Assembly: GCA_025656675.1 (NCBI GenBank)
Contig: JAHXHN010000004.1
Coordinates: 270,703-334,702, forward strand
Direction of reading: 5' to 3'
Length of the DNA: 64,000 nucleotides
Source: Candidatus Thiodiazotropha sp. (ex Codakia rugifera)
Lineage (GTDB): Bacteria; Pseudomonadota; Gammaproteobacteria; Chromatiales; Chromatiaceae
A model generated the notes under the pieces. That model was not told where the DNA came from. It saw only the letters and a list, made by a program, of their open reading frames with translations, and did no database searches. Each line of letters opens with the position of its first letter. The stretch's first letter is position 1. Position numbers and translations under genes: made by a program. This document shows positions 29,276 to 38,121 of the stretch, in pieces.

Positions 29276-31285
29276 ATGGCTACTCTCAAATCGGTCTTCA
29301 TCTCTCTGATTTTTCTATTTTTCGTACCTAGCACCGTTGCATCACCGCCACAACAGCCTTTGCTCATGAAAGGCAAGCAGGCCCTTTACCAGCGGGTTCT
29401 CAGTAAACCGGGGGCACATTTTTTCCAGGAAATAGACCAAGGCAAAAGTAAACCGGCCACACCCTTCAGTGTCTACTATGTGTATAGCCGTACAGTTAAA
29501 AACGGTTCCAGCTGGCTACAACTCGGTCAGAATCGCCATGGTGTCCTTGCCGGTTGGATGCCGGAAACCGACACCATTCCGTGGAATCAAGGTTTGACCG
29601 TTGCTTTTCGTGATCCGTTGGGAAGTGACCGGGTTCTCCTTTTCAATGAAAAGACGAACCTGAAGAAGCTGTTAACGAATAATGACAAGGCCCTTTATAA
29701 ACAGCTCTATCAAGCTGCAGAGGCTGGAAAGCTCGATGCTGATTCACCTGTAGTCGCCATCCAGCCCAGAACCCATGTGGATATACTGAAGGATTTTTAC
29801 CTGGTACCCATACGTGACCATGAGGATATCTATATCGGTAATGAGCAGGCACGTATGCTGCAAGTATCAAGCGTACCCCTGCTTCCCTATCAGCCTCCCA
29901 CTGAGAAAACTAAAGCTAAAGCACCTGCAGACAATGCCAATATCAAACCATTCCGATCCGCAGTAGTCTTTGTAATCGATTCCACGCTTTCCATGGACCC
30001 CTATATTGATCGTACCCGAGAGGCTGTCCGTAAGATTTATGACACCATAACCAAAGAGGATCTGACCGGTGATGTGAGCTTTGGTTTAATCGCGTTTCGT
30101 GACAATCCTCAAGCAGTACCCGATCTGGATTATCTGACCCACACCTATGTTGACCTTCATCAGGGACAGGATGCCGAAGGCTTTTTCAATCAGGTTACTT
30201 CACTTAAGGCTGCCACTGTATCGAGTCGCGACTTCAGTGAAGACAGTTATGCCGGTGTCAATGAGGCGATTGCTGGCATTAACTGGGAGGGACAAGATGC
30301 CCGTTATGTCGTTTTAATCACTGATGCAGGTCCACGCGAAGCGGGTGACCCACTCTCGGGTACAGGCATGTCGAGTGCCGCCCTGAGACGGCTGGCTCAA
30401 AATAAAGGGATTGCCCTCTCTGTTCTGCACCTGTTAACACCCAGCATTATGGCTGATCACACAAAAGCAGAGGAGACCTATCGCGACCTCTCTTATTACC
30501 CAGGTATTGGTAGCTTCTATTTTGGTGTGGAAACTGGAAATGTTGAGCGTTTCGGTCGGGTCTTAGATGCCCTCGCCCAACAGATCACAGAGCAGGTAAA
30601 GCTGGCTGCAATGGCAACAGTTGGAAAGAGTATGGCCGAAGAACGCCAAGCCAAGGAGAAGCAGGATGACCAACAGGAGGAACCGGACCAACTTGCCCAG
30701 TTTCAGGCAAAGGTAGCCAAGCTGGGTTATGCCCTGCGCATGCGTTATCTACAACAGCAGGATAAAGAGCAGATACCCAGTGTATTCAGTGCATGGTTGG
30801 TTGACCGTGATATCAGTAACCCACAACGGCAAACACTGGATGTGCGCGTGCTCTTGAGTCGCGATCAACTCAGTGATTTGCATAGTATCATGCGCCAGGT
30901 CCTGGTAACTGCAGAAGAGGGTCTGCTATCACCACGCAACTTTCTTAATGATTTAAAAAGTCTTGCAGCCACCATAGCACGTGATCCTGAACAGCTTGGA
31001 ACGACAACTCGAGTGACCGGCGCACGCGAAGGCAACTTAGCGGACATGGGCTTTATGCGTGAGTACATTGAGGATCTCCCCTACACGGGTGAGGTCATGA
31101 GCCTCTCATTAGATAATTGGCAGGACTGGCCTGCACGGGATCAGATCAGTTTCATCAATCGTTTGGAAGAGAAAATCAACTATTATCAGGTACTGCACGA
31201 CCATACTGATCTTTGGGTTTCATTGGACGGCGGACCTGTCTCAGGTGACTCGGTTTTCCCCCTTGCTTTGGAAATGTTGCCCTGA
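29276..31285 (+). CDS. vWA-domain periplasmic protein, PpkA-like
   Basis: 669 residues with a signal peptide (SLIFLFFVPSTVAS) and a von Willebrand A domain around residues 220-430. The MIDAS loop is 'VFVIDSTLSM' (D-x-T-x-S in place of the common D-x-S-x-S) with a second acidic site near 'VLITDAGPREAGD'. The region before it (TVKNGSSWLQLGQNRHGVL, GWMPETD) resembles the segment seen near the vWA region of PpkA-type proteins, whose gene neighbourhood in Pseudomonas includes the TagS/TagT ABC pair. The two genes following here are an ABC ATPase and permease. No kinase domain is present. It is therefore a PpkA-like vWA protein only by analogy. Confidence 0.6.
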   Translation: MATLKSVFISLIFLFFVPSTVASPPQQPLLMKGKQALYQRVLSKPGAHFFQEIDQGKSKPATPFSVYYVYSRTVKNGSSWLQLGQNRHGVLAGWMPETDTIPWNQGLTVAFRDPLGSDRVLLFNEKTNLKKLLTNNDKALYKQLYQAAEAGKLDADSPVVAIQPRTHVDILKDFYLVPIRDHEDIYIGNEQARMLQVSSVPLLPYQPPTEKTKAKAPADNANIKPFRSAVVFVIDSTLSMDPYIDRTREAVRKIYDTITKEDLTGDVSFGLIAFRDNPQAVPDLDYLTHTYVDLHQGQDAEGFFNQVTSLKAATVSSRDFSEDSYAGVNEAIAGINWEGQDARYVVLITDAGPREAGDPLSGTGMSSAALRRLAQNKGIALSVLHLLTPSIMADHTKAEETYRDLSYYPGIGSFYFGVETGNVERFGRVLDALAQQITEQVKLAAMATVGKSMAEERQAKEKQDDQQEEPDQLAQFQAKVAKLGYALRMRYLQQQDKEQIPSVFSAWLVDRDISNPQRQTLDVRVLLSRDQLSDLHSIMRQVLVTAEEGLLSPRNFLNDLKSLAATIARDPEQLGTTTRVTGAREGNLADMGFMREYIEDLPYTGEVMSLSLDNWQDWPARDQISFINRLEEKINYYQVLHDHTDLWVSLDGGPVSGDSVFPLALEMLP

Positions 31286-31287
31286 CC

Positions 31288-32073
31288 TTGACTTCTACTG
31301 CAATCCCCTCCGACACTCAAACAGGTGTCAATTTTACCGGTGAACGAGTACTGATCTATCATCTACGTGATGTGGAGAAGACTCGCGAAGCTGAAGGTAC
31401 CGCATTCCGCCTGCGTGTACCCAGCCTGCAGATCGCACTGGGTGAAAAGATCGCTCTCATCGGTGAGAGTGGCTGCGGTAAGAGTACCTTACTGGACATG
31501 CTCTCCATGACGTTAAGACCAAGCAGAATTGGCTCATTTCGCTTTCGACCGGCACGTGGTGCAGAGCCTGTCGATATATCTGATCTATGGCGTAAGAAAC
31601 AGCTCAATCAACTCGGGGATTTGCGTCGCTTACGTATCGGTTATGTCATGCAGACTGGCGGTCTACTCCCCTATCTGACCGTAAGGGAAAATATCAACCT
31701 TTCACGACGCTTGCTCGACATGCAAGATGATAGTTTAGTCGATGAACTGGCAGGTGATCTAGGAATACGACGTCATCTCGATAAATTACCACATATGCTT
31801 TCAGTAGGAGAACGTCAACGGGTTGCCATTGGCCGAGCCCTGGCACATCGCCCTTCGATAGTTATTGCCGACGAACCCACCGCTTCTCTCGATCCTATTG
31901 CGGCAGAGCGCATCATGTCCTTATTCATCGAGTTAGTGGATGAACTGCATATTACCGTTATCCTCGCCAGCCACGCCTGGCGACACATTAACCGGCTTGG
32001 CCTGCGTCATCTGGAACACCACACCCATAGGGAATCAGATGGTTCAATGACAGAGACTGTTGTGAGTGGTTGA
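31288..32073 (+). CDS. ABC transporter ATP-binding protein (LolD/TagT type)
   Basis: 261 residues starting at TTG 31288, just after the previous stop. Complete ATPase signature set: Walker A GESGCGKST, Q-loop region 'YVMQTGGLLPYL', signature LSVGERQRV, Walker B IVIADEPTASLD, H-switch ASHAW. Similar in length and order to LolD/MacB-type ATPases, which work with FtsX-like permeases, as encoded in the overlapping gene at 32073. Likely powers a periplasmic-facing envelope process rather than ordinary uptake. TTG start should be noted as an inference. Confidence 0.8.
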   Translation: MTSTAIPSDTQTGVNFTGERVLIYHLRDVEKTREAEGTAFRLRVPSLQIALGEKIALIGESGCGKSTLLDMLSMTLRPSRIGSFRFRPARGAEPVDISDLWRKKQLNQLGDLRRLRIGYVMQTGGLLPYLTVRENINLSRRLLDMQDDSLVDELAGDLGIRRHLDKLPHMLSVGERQRVAIGRALAHRPSIVIADEPTASLDPIAAERIMSLFIELVDELHITVILASHAWRHINRLGLRHLEHHTHRESDGSMTETVVSG

Positions 32074-33284
32074 TGCCTCATCGTGTTAAAGACATTCTTT
32101 GGTTAGCCGGTCGCGACTACCGAAACGAGTGGCAGATGTCTGCCTTCTTTATTGTTTCACTGGCCGCCGTTCTCGGGCCTATGATGATTCTCTATGGTCT
32201 TAAGTTCGGCATAGTCGGCAGTATGCTTACCAATCTCATTGAGGACCCCCGCAATCGGGAGGTCCGCCCTATCGGTAGCGGCCGATACGACAGTGCATGG
32301 GTAGAGCAGTTGCGAAATCGGGAGGAGATCGATTTCATCGTACCACGCACTCGTGCTATTGCTGCCACTATTGACCTTAAGAGTGACACCGCAAACCGGA
32401 TAATCTCTGTAGAGATGATTCCTACAGGCCAGAGAGATCCATTATTGAAGACCCAGGCAATTCCTCAAAGTCTGCAACAGATTGTACTGTCCAGTAAAGC
32501 GGCTCAAAAACTGAACGTTAAACCTGGAGATGAGGTCAGTGGCAGCCTTTCACGTCGATTCAAGGGGCGTAGCGAAAGAATCCATCTCTCACTCCAGGTA
32601 ATCGACATAGCGAAACCTGGGAGCTTTACCCGAGATGGTGCCTTCACAAACCTCCTTCTGGTGGAAGCAGCAGAGGATTTTCGCGATGGTCGCGCTGTCC
32701 CTGCTCTCGGGTGGAGTGGAACGGCTGAAGGTAATGATAGACGTACATACCCGAGTTTCCGTCTATACACCAGATCCATCTACGATGTCGCACCTATCAG
32801 TGAGGCATTGGGGAAACTAGGTATTGAGGTCAGCACAAGAGTAGCCGACATCGATATCGTGCGCACGATGGATCGCAACCTGAGTGTCGTCTTCTGGCTA
32901 ATTGCCATAATTGGTCTGGTTGGTTTTACATTTTCCCTGGGCGCCAGCCTGTGGGCCAATGTAGACCGAAAGAGAAAAGAGTTAAGTGTACTTCGTCTGG
33001 TTGGTTTCCGTACGGGAGAAATAGTCTGGTTCCCAGTTTTACAATCTGCCTTTACAGCTCTCTTTGGCTGGTTTACAGCCTCGATAATCTATCTAGGTAT
33101 AAGCTTTACCATCAACGGAATTTTTGCCTCACAGATGGAAAGCAATGATAGTATATGTCGCCTGCTGCCAAATCACTTTCTCATAGCTCTGATCCTGACA
33201 CTCGGAGCAGCCACGATCGCTGCAATATTGGCAGGCTACCGAGCAGCACGCATTGAGCCCTCAGAGGGTCTCAGAGATATTTAA
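32073..33284 (+). CDS. FtsX-like ABC transporter permease
   Basis: About 403 residues; ATG 32073 overlaps the TGA of the ATPase gene. One membrane helix at the N-terminus (about 22-44), a large periplasmic domain (about 45-260) and three C-terminal helices (LIAIIGLVGFTFSLGASLWA, VLQSAFTALFGWFTASIIY and ILTLGAATIAAILAGYRAA), the MacB/FtsX/LolC topology. A TagS- or LolC-like role with the ATPase is probable. There is no outer-membrane partner visible. End of the four-gene operon. Confidence 0.75.
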   Translation: MPHRVKDILWLAGRDYRNEWQMSAFFIVSLAAVLGPMMILYGLKFGIVGSMLTNLIEDPRNREVRPIGSGRYDSAWVEQLRNREEIDFIVPRTRAIAATIDLKSDTANRIISVEMIPTGQRDPLLKTQAIPQSLQQIVLSSKAAQKLNVKPGDEVSGSLSRRFKGRSERIHLSLQVIDIAKPGSFTRDGAFTNLLLVEAAEDFRDGRAVPALGWSGTAEGNDRRTYPSFRLYTRSIYDVAPISEALGKLGIEVSTRVADIDIVRTMDRNLSVVFWLIAIIGLVGFTFSLGASLWANVDRKRKELSVLRLVGFRTGEIVWFPVLQSAFTALFGWFTASIIYLGISFTINGIFASQMESNDSICRLLPNHFLIALILTLGAATIAAILAGYRAARIEPSEGLRDI

Positions 33285-33480
33285 ATAAGTGCTGAGCAGT
33301 CATGAGCGGCCATCCTGTAACCAAAAACCCCGCCTCTACGTTGTCAAACCTGGCAATAGACCGGCTATTGTCTGCGAATGACGCCTCGATGCAAAAGTTT
33401 TATGGCTCACAATCTGACTCTTCAAGACTTGTTCATACCTTCCTTAACTTTTTGTAGAACATTGACTCAGACATAGACAT

Positions 33481-33512
33481 AAAAAAAGCCATGAGGGGAA
33501 CCCCCCATGGCC
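33481..33512 (-). terminator. Terminator of the VPLPA-CTERM gene
   Basis: Read on the minus strand, an inverted repeat GGCCATGGGGGG/CCCCTCATGGC with a short loop is followed by seven T residues. It lies 34 bp after the VPLPA-CTERM stop codon. Confidence 0.8.
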
Positions 33513-33545
33513 TCGACTACTCTGTATAAAATAGTTGACTTAAAT

Positions 33546-34016
33546 TCAGACTTTGCGTCTTCTGCTGAAGGCTACGAAACCAATTAATGCTGAACCAAAT
33601 AACCAGGCAGCTGCCGGTAGAGGAACAGCCTGTATTTTAAGGCTATAGTCAGAATATACCTTTGGATCCAAAGCATTCAGTGCAAACCCGGAAACAGTAA
33701 ATACATAACTACCAAGTCCTAAGCTTAATGTTTCAGAGAAGGTATTACCGAGGTGATATGACTGACCGTTTGCAGTGTCTGTCAGTAACAAGTCATCAGC
33801 AGCCATACCTTCATGTGAACCTGAAAAGTTGATATCCAGTGGATTTTTCGAGCCAACATCGAAACTCCATACATCAGTAAAAATCCCTGAATAAGGTGAT
33901 GCTATAAAAGAATCTCCACTTGTTGAAAATGAACCAGCATCAAATGTTGCAGCTTGCAATCCAAATGACAGGGTTAACGCAAGTAGTGCTAAATAGCGTT
34001 TAAATAGTTTCTTCAT
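33546..34016 (-). CDS. VPLPA-CTERM surface protein
   Basis: 156 residues. N-terminal signal peptide (LALLALTLSFGLQA) and a C-terminal tripartite sorting tail: VPLPAAAWLFGSALIGF, a membrane helix and RRRK. This is the PEP-CTERM relative read by exosortase/XrtA-type enzymes in organisms with exopolysaccharide systems. The middle is a beta-rich, Ser/Gly-rich fold with DPKVYSDYSLKI, no catalytic motif. An AAGGAAG element precedes the ATG at 34016. No exosortase gene is in the window. An AT-rich 428-bp gap upstream (34017-34444) holds its promoter region and no visible gene. Confidence 0.75.
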   Translation of the reverse strand: MKKLFKRYLALLALTLSFGLQAATFDAGSFSTSGDSFIASPYSGIFTDVWSFDVGSKNPLDINFSGSHEGMAADDLLLTDTANGQSYHLGNTFSETLSLGLGSYVFTVSGFALNALDPKVYSDYSLKIQAVPLPAAAWLFGSALIGFVAFSRRRKV

Positions 34017-34444
34017 GATCTTCTTCCTTTAAGATAATCCGTGAAATCTAGATTTCCAATGCAGAAGCATCAGTAGCTGCAAACTTATCATCTAGTATAA
34101 AACAGGTAAATACTTAAAATCCCAAATCAAGAGTAATATCTCAAATTTTAACAATTAAGTTATTAGGGCTCACATGCAGTATTGTTGAGTTAGTTTATAT
34201 TTTGATTTTTAAAATAATTTCACTTCAGAAACTATATTACGCCTGTACTCCAACAGTTCATTATTGTGACTTGCATCACGCTTTATTTCACTTTTGCTTT
34301 TCAATGACAGACGCTCATATCACCTTTTTACACATGCCACATACTATTTAACGTCGTTTAAATTTTTTGGGTGAACAATCGTCTCTTATTGCCCATTGAT
34401 CAACTATTCCGTTCTGGATAATACACACTGGCCATCAGACTTTT

Positions 34445-36283
34445 TTAAATGTTTATCCTTGACCTATTGTCTGAATAAACATATTTAATATCGGCAAGAT
34501 TCATTGATCCAAAAATTCCTTCCATCGAGTTTTGCCATTGCAAGCGCAGATTACTGGGTAAAAACTGTAACAAGAACAAAATGAGCAGACCAAAACTCAC
34601 CAAGTAGAGAATACGTACAAGCGATCGCTTATGATAACTGGCTATTTCTATCTTGTTGCTTTCGTTTAAAGGTACTGTTGCCTGAGAATGAGTTATATCA
34701 GGACAGCTATCGATCCATACCGATGGTAATTTTAAATTGTCATATCCCTGACCGGTGCGAGTGCAGTTGTCATCAGCTGCTAAACGCCGTGGGTTGATTG
34801 AACACTGTTTAGGTTTGCCCTTGGGTTTTGAAGAATCAAGCATGGGCTCAGTTCTATCTGAATCATTACTATTCGACATCCACCAAACGCCACCCCACTG
34901 ATGACCATCCCTTTTCTCGTATTGATCATGGTCCACACCATCTGATATTGAGTCGATGATGTAAGCATCACTATTTGTTGACGATTGAATATAGAGCGGC
35001 TCGATATCATTCAATCCTGAAGATACTTCATCACTATCCTCCCACAAAGCTGGGCCTTCTATCTGCCCTGAATACGACCGTTGTAAACTATCACTTTCTA
35101 GTTCGAAAGCTATCGGTTCTACTGAACTGTTAGCATAACGGGATAATGGTATCGATGAGATATCATCCTGACTTGCATCGTCCCACGCAAACCAGTCCGT
35201 GTCGGGCAATTCCCAGTCATCGTTACTCTCTAACGAATGCTCACTATCTGCATTTATGCCGCTAACCGCTGTAAAACCATATTCATCAATTCTTTGATCG
35301 ATAGCGGCCTCATCATCCTCTGCGGTAAGAACCTCGTTTGCATCATTGTTCAAACCACTGATATCTTCTGATAGAGGCTCTACTGTATGAGCCTGAATTG
35401 AAAGTGATTGTTTCGTTGCAAGGTACCTATCTTCAAATGAATCGAATGACTCATCATCCATCAATGTCAGTCGTTTTTCGTCAACCAGTTCCTGAACTAC
35501 CAGAAGGACATCCTCATCACTCAGATGGTGCTTGTTCTCGATGGCAGCAAACAATAATAGACGACTCATAATATGATTAACTTGTCTTGGCACACCCTGT
35601 GTAACCTGGTATATCAGAGAAAAAACACACTGATTGAAACTCGGATCCGATTGCCATCCAACCAAGCCAAGTCTATGAGTTATATAACCCTCTGTCTGTT
35701 CAGCTGACATTGACTCCAAGTGACAAGTTGCAATTAACCTTTGTTGAATGTGTTCCATGCCTGGACTTAACACACTCTCTCTCAACTCACTATGGCCAAT
35801 GAGTACTATTTGCAGTAAAGAGTGCTTACCTTCTTGTAGATTAGAGAGCAACCGCAACTCTTCAAGCCCATTTGAAGTTAGGTTTTGTGCTTCATCAAGA
35901 AAAATAATTGAGCGCTTGCCTGTGCTATGCAGACCAGCGATATGTTTATGAATACTTGTCAGTAATGTTGCTTTATTAAATCGCTCAGCCGGCAAACCAT
36001 ATTCAAGAGCAACCTTCCTGAGAAGCTCTTCTGCCTGCAGCTGGCTCGTTACCAGATTGATGACATTAATCTTAGTATTATCAATTTCAGATATGACATC
36101 CCTGCACAGGGTAGTCTTACCTGACCCAGGACTGCCTGTAATCATGACAAATCCCTCGCCCTGCTCCAAGGCATATGCCATATATGCCGATGCCCTTTTA
36201 TAATGATTGTGGGCATAGCGAAATTTTTCATCCGCACTTAGTCTGAACGGCGTATCCTTGAAACCAAAGAATGATTCATACAT
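34445..36283 (-). CDS. ExeA-like AAA ATPase with acidic tail and C-terminal membrane helix
   Basis: 612 residues from ATG 36283 (MYESFFGFKDTPFRLSADE, the standard opening of ExeA/XrtA-associated ATPases; GTG three codons earlier is possible). Walker A is GSPGSGKTT, Walker B IIFLDEAQN, with the sensor/arginine region 'QGVPRQVNHI'. Residues 1-270 are the ATPase; about 290-530 are a very acidic, Asp/Ser-rich low-complexity tail; a membrane helix (about 560-580, ILYLVSFGLLILFLLQFLP) lies close to the C-terminus. ExeA-type ATPases assist type II secretion or act beside PEP-CTERM exopolysaccharide loci. Its closeness to a VPLPA-CTERM gene is consistent with the latter. Confidence 0.75.
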   Translation of the reverse strand: MYESFFGFKDTPFRLSADEKFRYAHNHYKRASAYMAYALEQGEGFVMITGSPGSGKTTLCRDVISEIDNTKINVINLVTSQLQAEELLRKVALEYGLPAERFNKATLLTSIHKHIAGLHSTGKRSIIFLDEAQNLTSNGLEELRLLSNLQEGKHSLLQIVLIGHSELRESVLSPGMEHIQQRLIATCHLESMSAEQTEGYITHRLGLVGWQSDPSFNQCVFSLIYQVTQGVPRQVNHIMSRLLLFAAIENKHHLSDEDVLLVVQELVDEKRLTLMDDESFDSFEDRYLATKQSLSIQAHTVEPLSEDISGLNNDANEVLTAEDDEAAIDQRIDEYGFTAVSGINADSEHSLESNDDWELPDTDWFAWDDASQDDISSIPLSRYANSSVEPIAFELESDSLQRSYSGQIEGPALWEDSDEVSSGLNDIEPLYIQSSTNSDAYIIDSISDGVDHDQYEKRDGHQWGGVWWMSNSNDSDRTEPMLDSSKPKGKPKQCSINPRRLAADDNCTRTGQGYDNLKLPSVWIDSCPDITHSQATVPLNESNKIEIASYHKRSLVRILYLVSFGLLILFLLQFLPSNLRLQWQNSMEGIFGSMNLADIKYVYSDNRSRINI

Positions 36284-36664
36284 GTTTTTCACGCAAATCC
36301 ACTATAACCCATCACTTAAACAGCACTTCATGGGTTTTTAGATTGGGAGAGTATCGATAACAAATAGATCAGTAAGAAACATGCTGACGACTCCTAGTGT
36401 TTCCGCCAGTAAATTCAGCACTGTTTAAAATAGTGATACTTTGCAAGTACAACAAACTTTTCAGGCTGGATAGTGATATTTCCCAACCTTTTTTTCTTAG
36501 ATACAGACAATTGCAATATTGATTAAACTCCATCTTCACTTACTCCCTTGAGGCAATAATTCATCCCTCTTTATTAAACTTAGCTGGAATAAAGTAGTGA
36601 AAACCTATTCTAGAGTCAATCATTTGCTCTCTTATGAATCATTTGACATTCATTACGCCACAAA
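36284..36664. other. Intergenic region upstream of the ExeA-like gene
   Basis: AT-rich gap between two minus-strand genes, ending at the terminator of the lipoprotein gene. It presumably contains the promoter for the ExeA-like gene; no consensus pair stands out to me. No coding sequence is seen. Confidence 0.4.
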
Positions 36665-36711
36665 CAAAAAATCCTGGAAGAGTGGCAATTTCTTACCTCT
36701 TTTCCAGGATT
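36665..36711 (-). terminator. Terminator of the lipoprotein gene
   Basis: Minus-strand arms AATCCTGGAAAAGAG and CTCTTCCAGGATT pair over about 12 bp (36670-36682 with 36697-36711) and are followed by a run of T residues on the minus strand. It lies 46 bp past the stop of the gene at 36757. Confidence 0.75.
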
Positions 36712-36756
36712 ATTCAATCCGTCGTGATGCAGGAATTCCCTGCTAACAAATCGTGT

Positions 36757-37680
36757 TCAATTTACGACGGTTTTCAGCACTATGTTTGAATAAGAGCTCA
36801 TAATGTCTTGCTGGTCATAGACAGAAACCGCTACATAATATTCACCAAGTTCAAGGTTATCTAATACATACGAGGTCAGATCACCTTCAGCCAGTTCAAC
36901 CTGCATCTGTAAATTATCACGTGTTGTACCAATATAGATACAAAATCCTTTGATATCGGCAAGACTCAGCGAAGATCCATCAGTACGCGTTGTTGGTGCG
37001 GTCCATCTCAACGACATCGAACCAGTTGTTGGAGCAACATCCACAGGATTCACTGAAACACTGAAAGCAGCCAACGTAGCGCTGTCTGTTCCATCGGAAA
37101 CCGTAATCTGGATATTGTTGTAGTTACCAACATCCTGATCAGTCGGCGATCCACTCACTGTGCCGTTCTGTGTATTGAAGTCAGCCCAATTTGGCAAGTT
37201 GGCAACAGAAAAACTGAGTGTATCGGTATCTCCATCCGTTGCTGTAGGTGAAAAACTATATACATCCCCTGCATCAACAGCAGAAGCTGGTGTTCCGCTG
37301 ATCACAGGGACTTGATTCACTGGTTGTGGTACTTCATTCTCTGAAGGATCAGTTGGAGTCTGATCTCCTCCGTTGTCAGAGGTATCTTCGGGAGGCTTTG
37401 TCGGTGCAACTGGCTTCACTGTAGGCGTTGTCGGAGCAACTGGGTTAACTGTAGGAGAAGGAGGAGGTGGAGGTGGAGCAACTACACTCACTTCCTGTTC
37501 ATCCTTGACTGTCTCTTCCTGAGGGGCTGGTGTGTTATCGGCACCGCCATTAGAAACCGCTGTATCTTGATCAGGATTACTGGCGACTTGATTGGAATCC
37601 GGTGTAGCGCTTCCACCACCACACGCACTGAGAATGAAACTCAATACTATTGTCGTCAAAATCGCCTGTGTTGATTTCAT
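36757..37680 (-). CDS. Lipoprotein with Ig-like and fibronectin-III-like domains
   Basis: About 307 residues from ATG 37680, which gives a lipobox (LSAC followed by GGG) rather than the unrelated 25-residue extension. A Pro/Thr/Glu-rich linker (residues about 30-125) is followed by a putative Ig-like domain (SFSPTATDGDTDTLSFSVAN ... GTVSGSPTDQDVGNY, He_PIG type) and a fibronectin-III-like domain (SMSLRWTAPT ... YVAVSVYDQQDIMSS). Such architecture is typical of surface-exposed adhesion or carbohydrate-binding proteins. No enzyme motif. Gap 37681-38121 upstream contains an AT-rich stretch and the promoter region for two divergent genes. Confidence 0.7.
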   Translation of the reverse strand: MKSTQAILTTIVLSFILSACGGGSATPDSNQVASNPDQDTAVSNGGADNTPAPQEETVKDEQEVSVVAPPPPPPSPTVNPVAPTTPTVKPVAPTKPPEDTSDNGGDQTPTDPSENEVPQPVNQVPVISGTPASAVDAGDVYSFSPTATDGDTDTLSFSVANLPNWADFNTQNGTVSGSPTDQDVGNYNNIQITVSDGTDSATLAAFSVSVNPVDVAPTTGSMSLRWTAPTTRTDGSSLSLADIKGFCIYIGTTRDNLQMQVELAEGDLTSYVLDNLELGEYYVAVSVYDQQDIMSSYSNIVLKTVVN

Positions 37681-38121
37681 TTTGAATGGCCTCGATATCA
37701 GAATTCCTGCATAGAGTAACGGCATTCCCATCCACACTCTGAGGAACTGGATCACAGATAAAGGCGACCTTATTCACAATACCGGATATACATTTATATC
37801 CTATTGATATAATTACAATAATTAGTTAGTTCGAGAGGGTGAACAACGGCGGAAAAATCGAAATATATGCCAACAAATAACTTAACTGTTCTAATCAAAT
37901 ACCCAAGTAATCAAGTCAAGATAAAATCACTTTTGAAGACGCACTAAAACACTATGTAATAATTTCGCACCTTTAGCTTGGTCTCATAGGTCATGCATTC
38001 ATCCTTTACCAGGCAAACATGACCTAATACCGCAACTCTCTCATGGTGTCCGCGCTTGATGCCGAATAGATTCGCCACTTATACTCTGCGACGTTTAATT
38101 CGATAACAATAGGCATCACGT
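37681..38121. other. Divergent intergenic region
   Basis: 441 bp between the lipoprotein gene (minus) and the aminotransferase gene (plus). The part 37800-37970 is AT-rich; a TTATACTCTG segment near 38088 looks like a -10 for the aminotransferase operon. No small gene, hairpin terminator or repeat is evident. Confidence 0.4.
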
